Shown one piece after another: positions 23,954-32,658 of a stretch of 64,000 nucleotides of DNA. How positions within the stretch are numbered: position 1 is the first letter of the stretch; every line of letters starts with the position of its first letter. Source of the DNA: an uncultured Prevotellaceae bacterium. Lineage in GTDB: Bacteria; Bacteroidota; Bacteroidia; Bacteroidales; Bacteroidaceae. The DNA lies in NCBI GenBank assembly GCA_947168395.1, contig CAMVLT010000015.1, forward strand, positions 1 to 64,000, given 5' to 3'. A program made the translations under genes and the position numbers. The notes below the pieces were generated by a model, which was given only the letters and a program-made list of their open reading frames with translations, was not told where the DNA came from and searched no databases.

Positions 23954-26083
23954 ATGGCAGCAATAGGAAAAATCAGAAGCTGGGGACCGACCCTTGTCAT
24001 AGTCATCGGTCTGGCCCTTTTTGCATTCATTGCCGAGGAGATGTTCCGTTCTTGTGAAGCATCCAAGAACCAGCAGCGTCAGCAGATCGGCGAAGTGTTA
24101 GGTGAGAAAATCAACGTTCAGGAGTTCCAGGCTCTGTACGACGAGTATCAGCAGGTCATTAAGATGACCCAGGGGCGCGACAACCTGAGCGAGGATGAGC
24201 AGAACCAGGTGAAGGACCAGGTTTGGAACACCTTCGTGAACAACAAGATTATCGAGGCTGAAGCTGAGAAGCTTGGTCTCACCGTTACCGATGAGGAGAT
24301 GCAGAACATGCTGCGTGAGGGCACCAACCCCATGCTGATGCAGACTCCGTTCGTCAACCAGCAGACGGGACGCTTCGACGCCTCTCAGCTGACGAAGTTC
24401 ATCAACGATTACAAGAACAACCAGAATGCGCAGCTTTCAGAGCAGTATAAGACCATCTACGACTACTGGAAGTTCATCGAGAAGAACCTGCGCCAGCAGA
24501 CCCTCATGCAGAAGTACCAGGCGCTGCTGTCGAACTGCCTGCTGTCGAACCCCGTCAGCGCTAAGGCTGCCTACGAGGCTCAGAGTCAGGAAAGCGACAT
24601 CCTGCTCGCTGCCCTGCCTTACAACAGCGTGAAGGACGACGAGGTGCAGGTGAGCGATGCCGACATCAAGGCCAAGTACAACGACGAGAAGGAGATGTTC
24701 AAACAGATGATGGAGAGCCGCGACATCAAGTATGTGGACTTCCAGGTGACCGCCTCGCAGAGCGACCGCGACGCCCTGATGAAGACCATGCAGGATGCCA
24801 GCCAGAAGCTGCAGAGCGGTGCTGCCCCTGCTGAGATTGTCCGCAAGGCTCAGTCGCAGATTCCTTACCTCGGCCTGCCCGTCAACAGCCGTGCTCTGCC
24901 CTCTGACATTGCCCGTCGCATTGACTCGATGGCTGTTGGTCAGACCACCGCTCCGTTCGAGACCACTTCCGACAACACGCTGAACGTCGTGAAGCTCATC
25001 AGCAAGCAGCAGTTGCCCGACTCTGTTGAGTTCCGCATGATTCAGGTCGGCGGTGCCACCGAGGAGGCTGCTCAGAAGACAGCCGACAGCATCTACACGG
25101 CCCTGAAGACGGGTGTTCCCTTCGACTCTATCGCCAAGAAGTATGGCCAGACGGGTGCCAAGCAGTGGCTCACCTCTGCCCAGTACCAGAACTCCACTTC
25201 GATGGACAACGATTCCAAGGAGTATCTGCTTGCGCTGAACACCATGCCTTCTGGTGAACTGAAGAACCTGAAGTTCTCGCAGGGTAACGTCATCGTACAG
25301 GTGACCGACCGTCGCGCCATGACCACCAAGTACGATGTGGCCATCATCAAGCACACCATCGACTTCTCGAAGCAGACTTATAGCGACGCTTACAACAAGT
25401 TCAGCCAGTTTGTCAGCGAGAATACTACCATTGAGGCACTCGAGAAGAACGCAGCAGCTCAGGGCTACAGCGTTCGTGAGCGCAACGACATTGTCAACTC
25501 TGAGCACAATGTGGTAGGTGTCCGTGCTACCCGCGAGACCATGAAGTGGATATTCGACGCCAAGCCCGGTCAGGTTAGTCCTCTCTACGAGTGCGGTTCT
25601 AACGATCACCTGCTCGTCGTAGCCCTCACCAAGATTCATCCCGCTGGCTATCGTGACCTCGACGGCGTGAAGGAGGAAATCAAGCAGCAGGTCATCCGCG
25701 ATAAGAAGTTTGAGGTGCTGAAGAACAAGCTTTCGGGTGTCAAGAGCGTTGCCGATGCCAAGGCTAAGGGTGCCGTGGTTGACTCCGTGAAGCAGGTGTC
25801 GTTCTCTTCACCCGCTTTCATTCAGGCTACCGGTTCTTCAGAGCCTGCTCTGGCAGGTGCAGTGGCAGCCACCAAGGCCGGCGAGTTCCATGCTAATCCC
25901 GTCAAGGGTAACGGCGGTGCCTTCGTCTTCCAGGTACTCAACGCCGAGAAGAGCCAGCAGGCATTCGATGCCAAGGCCACCGAGACGCAGCTCAAGCAGC
26001 GTGCCATGCAGGCTGCCAGCCGCTTCATGCAGGAACTTTACCAGAAGGCTAACATTACCGACAACCGCTACCTCTTCTTCTAA
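23954..26083 (+). CDS. ppiD: PpiD/SurA-like peptidylprolyl isomerase
   Basis: 709 residues anchored by one N-terminal helix (WGPTLVIVIGLALFAFIAEEMF), then a SurA-N-like chaperone region (GEVLGEKINVQEFQALYDEYQ, about 45-200), a parvulin domain at about 345-450 (FRMIQVGGATEEAAQKTADSIYTALKTGVPFDSIAKKYGQ) and C-terminal helices. This is the layout of PpiD, a periplasmic chaperone at the inner membrane that assists outer-membrane protein folding. A strong hairpin follows the stop. Confidence 0.9.
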   Translation: MAAIGKIRSWGPTLVIVIGLALFAFIAEEMFRSCEASKNQQRQQIGEVLGEKINVQEFQALYDEYQQVIKMTQGRDNLSEDEQNQVKDQVWNTFVNNKIIEAEAEKLGLTVTDEEMQNMLREGTNPMLMQTPFVNQQTGRFDASQLTKFINDYKNNQNAQLSEQYKTIYDYWKFIEKNLRQQTLMQKYQALLSNCLLSNPVSAKAAYEAQSQESDILLAALPYNSVKDDEVQVSDADIKAKYNDEKEMFKQMMESRDIKYVDFQVTASQSDRDALMKTMQDASQKLQSGAAPAEIVRKAQSQIPYLGLPVNSRALPSDIARRIDSMAVGQTTAPFETTSDNTLNVVKLISKQQLPDSVEFRMIQVGGATEEAAQKTADSIYTALKTGVPFDSIAKKYGQTGAKQWLTSAQYQNSTSMDNDSKEYLLALNTMPSGELKNLKFSQGNVIVQVTDRRAMTTKYDVAIIKHTIDFSKQTYSDAYNKFSQFVSENTTIEALEKNAAAQGYSVRERNDIVNSEHNVVGVRATRETMKWIFDAKPGQVSPLYECGSNDHLLVVALTKIHPAGYRDLDGVKEEIKQQVIRDKKFEVLKNKLSGVKSVADAKAKGAVVDSVKQVSFSSPAFIQATGSSEPALAGAVAATKAGEFHANPVKGNGGAFVFQVLNAEKSQQAFDAKATETQLKQRAMQAASRFMQELYQKANITDNRYLFF

Positions 26084-26107
26084 TATAAAAAGGTATATAC
26101 AAAAAAT

Positions 26108-26143
26108 AATGAGGATGTGTCTCCACAAAGGCACATCCTCATT
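26108..26143. terminator. Terminator of the ppiD-like gene
   Basis: Perfect 12-base arms AATGAGGATGTG/CACATCCTCATT with a 12-base loop, 24 bases after the stop. Confidence 0.85.
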
Positions 26144-26204
26144 GTTTATATCTTTGAGTTTTCTGGATGGTGAAGCGAGTGAGATGGTCTTCTGGATAAT
26201 TAAA

Positions 26205-26245
26205 GCACGGAGCGCAGTCGCTGCGGTCCGTGCTCGTATCCCGGG
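26205..26245 (-). terminator. Hairpin after ECF cassette A (shared with cassette E)
   Basis: GCACGGA/TCCGTGC arms (26205-26211, 26227-26233) around a GCGCAGTCGCTGCG core, with CCCGGG at 26240. The hairpin at 36203-36243 has nearly the same core and the same CCCGGG, also just beyond the stop of an effector gene. Confidence 0.55.
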
Positions 26246-26260
26246 TATCATAAGAAAAAC

Positions 26261-27784
26261 TTACTCTGCTCCCATCACGGCCTTGCTCATCTCCTTCAGG
26301 TACTTCTCGGTGAGGCCGTTGATGTATTTCTGAGTCTTTTGCGCCGCCTTGGTCAGCACGCCCACCTCCTTGTACATCTCCGTGAAGGCTTGGTTCTGCT
26401 CGGTGTAGAACTTTAGGAATTCTTTGTATATTTTGCCTATGACCTCGGCTTTCTCTGCCTTTTCAGCTGGCGGCACGTCGAGGCCAGCGTCGAGACCATT
26501 CAGGTATTTGATGAAGTCCTGAAACTTCATGTCCAGCTCCTTGTTGAGCTTGGTAATCAGTGCGAAGATGCGCTCAGAACCTGTGAGTGACTTCATCTTG
26601 AAGTGTGGTTCTAAGGAGGCGTATGTAGCTTTGATGGCATCCATATTGGTTTTCAAGGCCATTGCCTTCGCTTCTATCTGCATCTTCTGCTCGGGTGTCG
26701 GCTCCCAACTTGAAGACTGGCGGGGCGTGACGGACTCGCTGTAGCCGGGTATCGTGTCAATCTCCACATCATCAGCTACCACATCGTCATCTACCACATC
26801 GTCAACTACCACATCGTCAACTACCACATCGTCAACTACCACATCGTCTATTCCGCGGCTTTGCCGTTCGTTCAGCAGGCTCTTGCCTGAGTAGCGTCCT
26901 ACCCGCTGCTCATAGTCGCGATCCTCGTCGTAGTAACCGTTATGCGTGGTGATACGGTAGGTCTCGCCAGGCACGAAGTCGAGATTCGTCCACAGTTCGC
27001 AGAGCGAGCCGTCTGGCATGACGGTACGGATACGGCCCACCTTGGGTTTGTCGAGTTCGACGCTGAACGTGAAACGCTTGTTCACCACGGGCATCGTTGC
27101 CACAAAGTCGCTGTCCTTCAAATTGTTGAGTTCCTCAGCGGTGTCGGCCATATAGATCACGTAGAGGGAGTCCTTCAGGTCATAACCCACCCGTCCGTCG
27201 ATGGTAAACGTATTCTTATTGTCGCTCAAGAGACCAGCGCTCGACATGTTCTTCTGATAAAGGTCGGGGCGCAGCGAGGTAATCATAAAGACGGTGCCCG
27301 CGACATGATTATCCTTGGTTTCTTCCCACACGATGGCGTATGCATCGCGCAACTGAGGATTGTCAGGGTTCTTACAGCACATGAACCACATCTCCTGCTT
27401 AGTATTGATGCGAATACGTACATTCTTGCTCTTCTGTCCGTTGTTAGTCACCACCTTCAGGTCGAATAGTTCTGTACTGCCTGGCTGCAGGTGCATATAC
27501 TGATACGACAAAGGCTCATCTGCGCGGAAACCGATGGGTATGGCCCACAGGTCTTCTTTTTTGCAGGTGAATGGCACGATGCGTACACTTGACTCAATAA
27601 GACCTGTTTCAGGATTTTTGGTAACGGACGTTGTCTCGCTTCCCTCTTTAGCATAAAATGCGATAATGCCTTCCAGATTTCTGACAACGCTCTTTGCCTT
27701 CTTCTGCGGGGTAGCAGCAGAATCGGCACTAACGGTTGTAATGGCGCTGCATGCGATGAGCAGCATGATAATGATTCGTTTCAT
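26261..27784 (-). CDS. Exported protein of ECF cassette A
   Basis: 507 residues, signal peptide (IIIMLLIACSAITTVSADS). Residues about 30-310 are mixed beta strands ending YRITTHNGYYDEDRDY; an acidic low-complexity stretch of repeated VVDDV at about 312-337 is encoded by five 15-base tandem repeats; the last 130 residues are predicted helices or coiled coil (MQIEAKAMALKTNMDAIKATYASLEPHF). I recognise no family. It lies 12 bases after the anti-sigma-like gene and is probably the output or ligand-sensing partner of that sigma system. Confidence 0.6.
   Translation of the reverse strand: MKRIIIMLLIACSAITTVSADSAATPQKKAKSVVRNLEGIIAFYAKEGSETTSVTKNPETGLIESSVRIVPFTCKKEDLWAIPIGFRADEPLSYQYMHLQPGSTELFDLKVVTNNGQKSKNVRIRINTKQEMWFMCCKNPDNPQLRDAYAIVWEETKDNHVAGTVFMITSLRPDLYQKNMSSAGLLSDNKNTFTIDGRVGYDLKDSLYVIYMADTAEELNNLKDSDFVATMPVVNKRFTFSVELDKPKVGRIRTVMPDGSLCELWTNLDFVPGETYRITTHNGYYDEDRDYEQRVGRYSGKSLLNERQSRGIDDVVVDDVVVDDVVVDDVVDDDVVADDVEIDTIPGYSESVTPRQSSSWEPTPEQKMQIEAKAMALKTNMDAIKATYASLEPHFKMKSLTGSERIFALITKLNKELDMKFQDFIKYLNGLDAGLDVPPAEKAEKAEVIGKIYKEFLKFYTEQNQAFTEMYKEVGVLTKAAQKTQKYINGLTEKYLKEMSKAVMGAE
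26775..26849 (-). repeat. Five 15-bp tandem repeats in the cassette A exported protein
   Basis: Unit CTACCACATCGTCAA on the plus strand, starts at 26775, 26790, 26805, 26820 and 26835; encodes VVDDV repeats. Length is a multiple of three, so copy change keeps frame. Confidence 0.9.
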
Positions 27785-27796
27785 ATTGTTGTTTTT

Positions 27797-28495
27797 TTAT
27801 TGTTGTGCTGTTTGTTCTAAGTGATGTTTTGCTATTTCAAGTTCCAGTTCCACCCACTTCAGGTAAGCCTCGTCGGCCTGCTTTTTCAGGAGTGCTATTT
27901 CCTCAGGGGTGTACTTATAGTTCTCGGGGCGGGTGATGGGGATGTCGCGCTCCGTCAACGTCACGGGCTTGGCATCCAGAGTTACGGCCTGCGCCAACTC
28001 CGGCTCTGCCTCCTCCTCAGCTTTCACTTCAGGCGTTACAGGTTCTGCCGCCGTCGTTTCCTGTGCCAGGAGCGCAGCGTCGCGCTTGGCGACGACGGCT
28101 CGCGCCTTCGCTTTCTTAGCCTTGGTCGGAGCAGCAGACTGCGCTGCCTCCATCTCCGCTTCGGCTATCATCGGCTTCTCCGCCATGAGCGTTTCAGAAG
28201 TAACCACTCCCCTCTCCTTTGCGAGAGGGGCTGGGGGTGAGGCTTCTGCGAATGGGGCTGGCGTTGAGGCTTTTGGCGGCATGATATTGACAATGATAAA
28301 TGCGGCGACGCAGGCTGCTGCCACCCACGGCCAAAGCCTTTTTGACTTGGCCACCGGCTTCTGTTGTGCCACCCGCTCCATCAACCGGGCATTCAGGTCG
28401 GCGGGCATCTTTGGCAGCTCGGCCTCGTCCTGTCTGAGTGCTTCGCGCAGGGCGTTGTCCTGCTGGCGTAGGGTATTGATTTGTTCCTCCTTCAT
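27797..28495 (-). CDS. Probable anti-sigma factor, ECF cassette A
   Basis: 232 residues. Cytosolic N-terminus with the motif MPADLNARLMERVAQQ (about 29-45), one membrane helix (LWPWVAAACVAAFIIVNIM, about 54-73), then an Ala/Pro/Glu-rich periplasmic region and a helical end (EEIALLKKQADEAYLKWVELELEIAKHH). It overlaps the sigma gene by four bases. No zinc finger of the HC2 type is present. A GC-rich palindromic element is read in frame as SPPAPLAKERGV (28209-28243). Confidence 0.7.
   Translation of the reverse strand: MKEEQINTLRQQDNALREALRQDEAELPKMPADLNARLMERVAQQKPVAKSKRLWPWVAAACVAAFIIVNIMPPKASTPAPFAEASPPAPLAKERGVVTSETLMAEKPMIAEAEMEAAQSAAPTKAKKAKARAVVAKRDAALLAQETTAAEPVTPEVKAEEEAEPELAQAVTLDAKPVTLTERDIPITRPENYKYTPEEIALLKKQADEAYLKWVELELEIAKHHLEQTAQQ
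28209..28243 (-). repeat. GC-rich palindromic element in anti-sigma A
   Basis: CCCCTCTC/GAGAGGGG arms followed by CTGGGGGTGAGGC; read in frame as SPPAPLAKERG. One of at least eleven related copies in the window. Confidence 0.8.
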
Positions 28496-29043
28496 GACTG
28501 TAACATTTTTATGATTCTACAAAGTTTCTTTCTCGTTCGGCTCAAGCGCGAGGCCACCGTCGTGGGTATCGACTCCGTGATGTCGGCAATCTCCTTCAGA
28601 CTCCGTTCTTCGTAGTAGAACATCGTCACCAGCGCCCGTTCCTCGGGCGGCAAGTGCTTCAGGGCTGCACGTATCAGCTGCACCGTCTCGGCATTGGCGT
28701 GCCCCAGCGTCTCGTCCACCTCGGCGTCCGACAGCTTGTCGGCCTCATGACTGCGATCCTCGAAGTAAACGACGGGCATGCGCTTGCGGCGCAGGAAGCT
28801 GACAGCCTCGTTGTAGGCTATGCGCGAAATCCATGTGCGGAGCGACGCCCGCCCGGCGTCGTGCTGCCCGATGTTACTGAACACCTTCATGAAGACATCC
28901 TGATACACCTCCTCGGCATTCTCAGTGACGGCGACGAGCCGCACCACCAGCGCGAAGACCTCGCGGCCGTAGCGGTCGATGGTCTCTTGTTGTGCCTTGG
29001 GACTTTGTTTGCGCAGTCCCGCTATCAGGTCTGTCTCGGTCAT
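28492..29043 (-). CDS. ECF RNA polymerase sigma factor, cassette A
   Basis: 183 residues with region 2 (ALVVRLVAVTENAEEVYQDVFMKVFSNI...RTWISRIAYNEAVSFLRRKR) and region 4 (HLPPEERALVTMFYYEERSLKEIADITESIPTTVASRLSRTRKKL). It directs RNA polymerase to a specific promoter set. It belongs with the sigma factors of cassettes D and E rather than B and C. A CGTATATA promoter-like motif lies upstream at 29065-29093. Confidence 0.93.
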   Translation of the reverse strand: MTETDLIAGLRKQSPKAQQETIDRYGREVFALVVRLVAVTENAEEVYQDVFMKVFSNIGQHDAGRASLRTWISRIAYNEAVSFLRRKRMPVVYFEDRSHEADKLSDAEVDETLGHANAETVQLIRAALKHLPPEERALVTMFYYEERSLKEIADITESIPTTVASRLSRTRKKLCRIIKMLQS

Positions 29044-29064
29044 GCTATTTTCTGTCTCTGTTTA

Positions 29065-29093
29065 TATATACGCAGAAAGTAGTGGAAACATTG
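29065..29093 (-). promoter_or_regulatory. ECF-type promoter motif, cassette A
   Basis: On the minus strand CAATGTT, 14 bases, then CGTATATA. Shared with cassettes C, D and E. Confidence 0.5.
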
Positions 29094-29111
29094 CAGTCGG
29101 GGAGAAAAAAA

Positions 29112-29131
29112 TTCCGGGTTGAGTCCCGGAA
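29112..29131. terminator. Bidirectional terminator between cassettes A and B
   Basis: TTCCGGG/CCCGGAA arms with an A run to the left and a T run to the right; lies beyond the stop (29168) of cassette B. Confidence 0.85.
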
Positions 29132-29167
29132 CCTTTTTTTATTGTGTATGTGATCTACATGCGCATT

Positions 29168-30046
29168 TTACAGATAAAGCCCGAACGAGAGCGAGCGGAA
29201 CTTCACGCCGCCGTCCTTCAGCACGTTGTCGCCCGAGTACTTCAGATAGAGCGGTACGCCCATAATGCCGAGGCGGAGCATCCAGTCGATGGTGATGGGG
29301 CGCTGGCGGATGTGGCGCTCCAGTTTCTCGATGTCGTCGCCATACAGGGAATACTCCGTCAGCATGCTGCCATAGACATTGAAGTTCACCACGGGACCGA
29401 AGCCAATCCAGAAGCCCTTGTCAAACACATGGGTATAGCCCAGGTTGGACGTCAGCGAGAAGACCTTGATGCGCGAGAAGTCGGGCGACACCTGCAAGGG
29501 GTACTTTTCAAGGGCGACGTTGCCGTCGGGCGCTTTCACGAATCGTGTGTCGCCGGTCATGCGGTAGTTCTTCCAGTCGATGCCGAAGCCTAACGACACG
29601 CAGTTGCGGTGGCGGCGCTCGAAATAGTGGTCCCACTGCGCGATGGTGGCAAATATCTCCCACGACTTGAAGGTGGAGAAGTCGGTGCGTGCGTCGGCCT
29701 TGGTGGGAGCCGTGAAGCCTATGCCGAAATGGGATGTGATTTCATTGTCGTAGGAGTGGCCCTCCACGTCATCCTTTTTCTTGCCCACCTTCACGCTGGG
29801 TATCAGTTCCCAGCGGTCGCGGCCGATGCGGGTGGTGCTGACGTAGTTGGAGTCCACCAATCGGATGGTGTTCTGGTACGTAAACTTGTCGTCGCCCTCC
29901 TTGCCGTTGACGATGATGCTCTGCAGCGAGTCGCCCGTGACGATGGTCACCTTCCTGGGGTTATGAATGACGACGGTGTCGTTTTCTTGCGCGCCGGCCG
30001 CCAACGTCAGGGCAGCCAGCACCATGATGGTCATGAGTTTCTTCAT
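29168..30046 (-). CDS. Probable outer membrane protein of ECF cassette B
   Basis: 292 residues, signal peptide (MTIMVLAALTLAAGAQ). The mature part looks like a small barrel: amphipathic strands such as WELIPSVKVGKKKDD, HFGIGFTAP, VSLGFGIDWKNYRM, FWIGFGPVVNFNVYGS and the terminal SFGLYL. It follows the next exported gene by three bases and ends cassette B. No family is recognised. Confidence 0.6.
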   Translation of the reverse strand: MKKLMTIMVLAALTLAAGAQENDTVVIHNPRKVTIVTGDSLQSIIVNGKEGDDKFTYQNTIRLVDSNYVSTTRIGRDRWELIPSVKVGKKKDDVEGHSYDNEITSHFGIGFTAPTKADARTDFSTFKSWEIFATIAQWDHYFERRHRNCVSLGFGIDWKNYRMTGDTRFVKAPDGNVALEKYPLQVSPDFSRIKVFSLTSNLGYTHVFDKGFWIGFGPVVNFNVYGSMLTEYSLYGDDIEKLERHIRQRPITIDWMLRLGIMGVPLYLKYSGDNVLKDGGVKFRSLSFGLYL

Positions 30047-30049
30047 ATC

Positions 30050-30517
30050 TTAGTCCTTGTTTAATAGTTCCTCTAATTGTTCCAGACTCTTGACGCTGCC
30101 CTCCATGTAGATGACGGTCACTTCGCGCTCCGACGTGTTGCCCCGCCACCAGGCCTGGTAGCAGAGGAAGCAGTTGCGGTCGCCCTGCCGGCGCACTTGC
30201 GTCTTGTAGTTGATGCTGTGCTCCTTGCCGAACACCGTCTTGCGCGACTTGTTGCCGCCGCTGGCAAAGTGGCCCTTGCCGTCGTCCTCCACCATTTTCA
30301 GCACCCGGTCGGCCTCGCTCTCGCCGACGGTGAACCGCACGCTGCGGTAGTAGCTCAGCTGATACTTGGCCAGCGTCTTGCCCCGCACGCGGGTCTCGAT
30401 CATCCGCTCCTGCGGGATGATGCGCCCCTCGAAGAGGTCGTTAGTCTTCAGCCCCGTCTGCGCTTCGGCAAGTGCGACGGACAGCAATACAGTCATCATC
30501 ATAAGGAATCGCTTCAT
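30050..30517 (-). CDS. Exported protein of ECF cassette B
   Basis: 155 residues from ATG 30517 (MKRFLMMMTVLLSVALAEAQ signal); an upstream ATG at 30544 lies inside the anti-sigma gene and is less likely. The mature part is small and mixed, with RVRGKTLAKYQLSYYRSVRF, two Cys (FLCYQAWW region only one pair at C-x-x-Y) and a helical end. It resembles small Bacteroidota proteins found beside sigma factors, but I cannot name the family with certainty. Confidence 0.6.
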   Translation of the reverse strand: MKRFLMMMTVLLSVALAEAQTGLKTNDLFEGRIIPQERMIETRVRGKTLAKYQLSYYRSVRFTVGESEADRVLKMVEDDGKGHFASGGNKSRKTVFGKEHSINYKTQVRRQGDRNCFLCYQAWWRGNTSEREVTVIYMEGSVKSLEQLEELLNKD

Positions 30518-30527
30518 ATCTTCATGC

Positions 30528-30971
30528 TTATTTATCGTTGCCAAACATCATCTTCAGTTGCTCCTCCACCTCGTCGCTGCCGTCGGCGGCCACGGCGGCC
30601 ATTGTCTTCTGCATCTCGCCGAGCACCACGTCGCGGTCGGTGGTGCGCTCGCCGTAGATATAGGCCACACACTCGTCGTCGCCCTGACGACCGCTGTTCA
30701 GCCACACCGCAGCGCCTGCGGCTATCAGCAGGGCGGCACTGGCTGCAACAGCCCAGCGGAGCCAGCGACGCGGTTTGCTGACGATCACCGCCGGCTCATC
30801 AGCGAACTGGACGGCTGCAAAGTCCAGGAACAGCTGGCGCAGCTGAGCGAGGTCGGCGGGCAAAGCCTGCTCACGCCGGTAGTAGTCATACAGTTCCTGC
30901 TCCTCTTCGAGCGTGGTCGTGCCGTCGAAGAAGCGGTCTGTCAGCGTGCGTATTCTAAGGATGTCACTCAT
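30528..30971 (-). CDS. Probable anti-sigma factor, ECF cassette B
   Basis: 147 residues. N-terminus IRTLTDRFFDGTTTLEEEQELYDYYR shares the pattern LTDR-x3-G-x-TT-x2-E-E with the cassette C protein. One membrane helix (RWAVAASAALLIAAGAAVWL, about 84-104) and a short periplasmic tail. It overlaps the sigma gene by eight bases. Confidence 0.7.
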   Translation of the reverse strand: MSDILRIRTLTDRFFDGTTTLEEEQELYDYYRREQALPADLAQLRQLFLDFAAVQFADEPAVIVSKPRRWLRWAVAASAALLIAAGAAVWLNSGRQGDDECVAYIYGERTTDRDVVLGEMQKTMAAVAADGSDEVEEQLKMMFGNDK

Positions 30972-31431
30972 ATTGCTTCATGTATTTTTGTCTTACTGCC
31001 TGTCTGGCGCGGCTCAGGGCTTTGCGGATGGCCACTTCGCTGCTGCCTGTCAGGTCGGCTATTTCGTTCATTTCCATTCCCTCAAGGTGGCGCAGGCGGA
31101 GGATGGTCTGCTGCAGGTCGGGCAGGGTGCTAACGACGGCCATCATGCGCTCTATGCGCTCGTCATCGCCGTCAGCCTGGTCCGTCCCGCCGCTGTCGGT
31201 CAGCATCACCGTGGGCTTTCTGCGGCGCACCTGGTCGATGCAGAGGTTGCGGGTCAGGCGCAGGGCCAGCGCGTCGAAGGGTTGCCGCAGTTCGCCAACC
31301 ATCTGCCACAGCCGCAGCAGGGCGTCCTGCACCGTGTCTTCGGCATCGTCGTCACCCAGATACCGGCGCGCCGTCAGCATCAGCCGGGGCCGCAGTCGCT
31401 GGGCTTCCTCCTTGAATTCCTCTTGCGTCAT
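30964..31431 (-). CDS. ECF RNA polymerase sigma factor, cassette B
   Basis: 155 residues. Region 2: FKEEAQRLRPRLMLTARRYLGDDDAEDTVQDALLRLWQMV; region 4: LPDLQQTILRLRHLEGMEMNEIADLTGSSEVAIRKALSRARQ. It is most like the cassette C sigma factor. A TATATACG element (plus strand 31451-31458) precedes it as in the other cassettes, but no clear -35 partner is seen. Confidence 0.93.
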   Translation of the reverse strand: MTQEEFKEEAQRLRPRLMLTARRYLGDDDAEDTVQDALLRLWQMVGELRQPFDALALRLTRNLCIDQVRRRKPTVMLTDSGGTDQADGDDERIERMMAVVSTLPDLQQTILRLRHLEGMEMNEIADLTGSSEVAIRKALSRARQAVRQKYMKQYE

Positions 31432-31450
31432 TCTTGGGCGTTGTTTACTC

Positions 31451-31458
31451 TATATACG
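31451..31458 (-). promoter_or_regulatory. Partial ECF-type promoter motif, cassette B
   Basis: CGTATATA on the minus strand, 20 bases before the sigma start; the TAAnnTT upstream half is not recognisable. Confidence 0.3.
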
Positions 31459-31467
31459 CAAAAAAGT

Positions 31468-31490
31468 CCGTTTTGTGACATCCAAAACGG
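31468..31490 (-). terminator. Terminator beyond cassette C
   Basis: CCGTTTTG/CAAAACGG arms with A/T runs on both sides, 32 bases past the stop at 31522. It also lies immediately upstream of the cassette B promoter motif. Confidence 0.75.
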
Positions 31491-31521
31491 AAAAAAACTC
31501 TCTGACAAATCTCTCTTCTGC

Positions 31522-32658
31522 CTATTTTCGCTTCCTCTGATAGAACCAGCTGCCGACGGCGAGGACGATGACGAGCAGCGTCACGATGAAGGCCCAGACG
31601 TTGGCGGCGCGCGAGGTGGCGCTGATGGTGTAGGCACCGGGGATGAGGCGCTCGCCCCCAAGCTGATAATGAATCACCTGGCCGTCGTATTCGCCCATAC
31701 CGGCATCGGTCACCGTGCCCGGCATCACGAGGTCGTAGGGCATACCGAAGGACATGAGGTCCTTGTACTGGCCAGGGCCACCGTCGTAAGACTCGAGGAA
31801 CGATGAATAGGCATCCGACTGGAAGACCGCTTCAAGCTCACCACTGAAGACCGGCGCCCCCCATTCCTTCTCCGACATATTGAGCACGCGGGGATGCATG
31901 GCCAGCGAGTCGCGCATGCTGATGAAGCGTTCCCTGCTGACGGGCGGATTCTTGATGCTGTCGTAGTTCTCGATAATAATGTTGCAGATCTCGGTAAACC
32001 AGTTGGCGTTGGTCCACTGGCTGACCTTCGCCTCAATCTTGTCGAGCCTCTCCTTTATCTCCGCACCGCTGAGGTTGCGCATCAGGTCGGGCTGGCCCGT
32101 GAACCAGTAGGCGACGGTGTCGGCACCGAGGAATCGGCTGATGGGCACGGGGAACACGGACTCGCCCTCGTAGGTAAACGTCTCGCTAAAGGTGTAGTCG
32201 GTATAGAACCACTTGAAGCGCTTCTCCAGCCTGCTGCTGGCCTTGATGCCCCTGACCTCGACCAGATGCGACCTGTCGGCGCGGTACAGGTGGGCGCTCA
32301 TTTCCTCGACGCTGCCGTACGTCTTGCGGCAGTGGACCATCAGCATGTTGCCCAGCGGGCGGCTGTTGTCCAGCGCCTGCATGCTGTCTAACTGGGCCTC
32401 GGTCAGGGGCACAGGGTAGCGCACGGAGTCGGCACCGATGACCGACCAGCTACGCTCCCAGCTCTTGTCGACAATGCTGTCGTAGTCCTCGTCGGGGGCC
32501 GCCGCCAACCATTGCTGCGTGGTGTGGAAGGTGTACTCACGGCTGCACGTGCCATCTTCGTTGACAATGGTGAGCATGCGGTCGTCCTTGTTTCCGCATG
32601 ATGCTGCAAGCAGCGCCAGCATCATCGCCATGATTATCATTTTACTGTTTGTTTTCAT
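31522..32658 (-). CDS. Lipoprotein with C-terminal membrane anchor, ECF cassette C
   Basis: 378 residues. Lipoprotein signal MMLALLAASCGNKD (Cys near 21), a large extracytoplasmic domain rich in Trp and acidic residues (EDYDSIVDKSWERSWSVIGADSVRYP), and a C-terminal membrane helix with basic stop-transfer end (AFIVTLLVIVLAVGSWFYQRKRK). An N-terminal lipid plus a C-terminal helix is unusual. No family is recognised. Its start overlaps the anti-sigma gene by 17 bases, indicating translational coupling. Confidence 0.65.
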   Translation of the reverse strand: MKTNSKMIIMAMMLALLAASCGNKDDRMLTIVNEDGTCSREYTFHTTQQWLAAAPDEDYDSIVDKSWERSWSVIGADSVRYPVPLTEAQLDSMQALDNSRPLGNMLMVHCRKTYGSVEEMSAHLYRADRSHLVEVRGIKASSRLEKRFKWFYTDYTFSETFTYEGESVFPVPISRFLGADTVAYWFTGQPDLMRNLSGAEIKERLDKIEAKVSQWTNANWFTEICNIIIENYDSIKNPPVSRERFISMRDSLAMHPRVLNMSEKEWGAPVFSGELEAVFQSDAYSSFLESYDGGPGQYKDLMSFGMPYDLVMPGTVTDAGMGEYDGQVIHYQLGGERLIPGAYTISATSRAANVWAFIVTLLVIVLAVGSWFYQRKRK

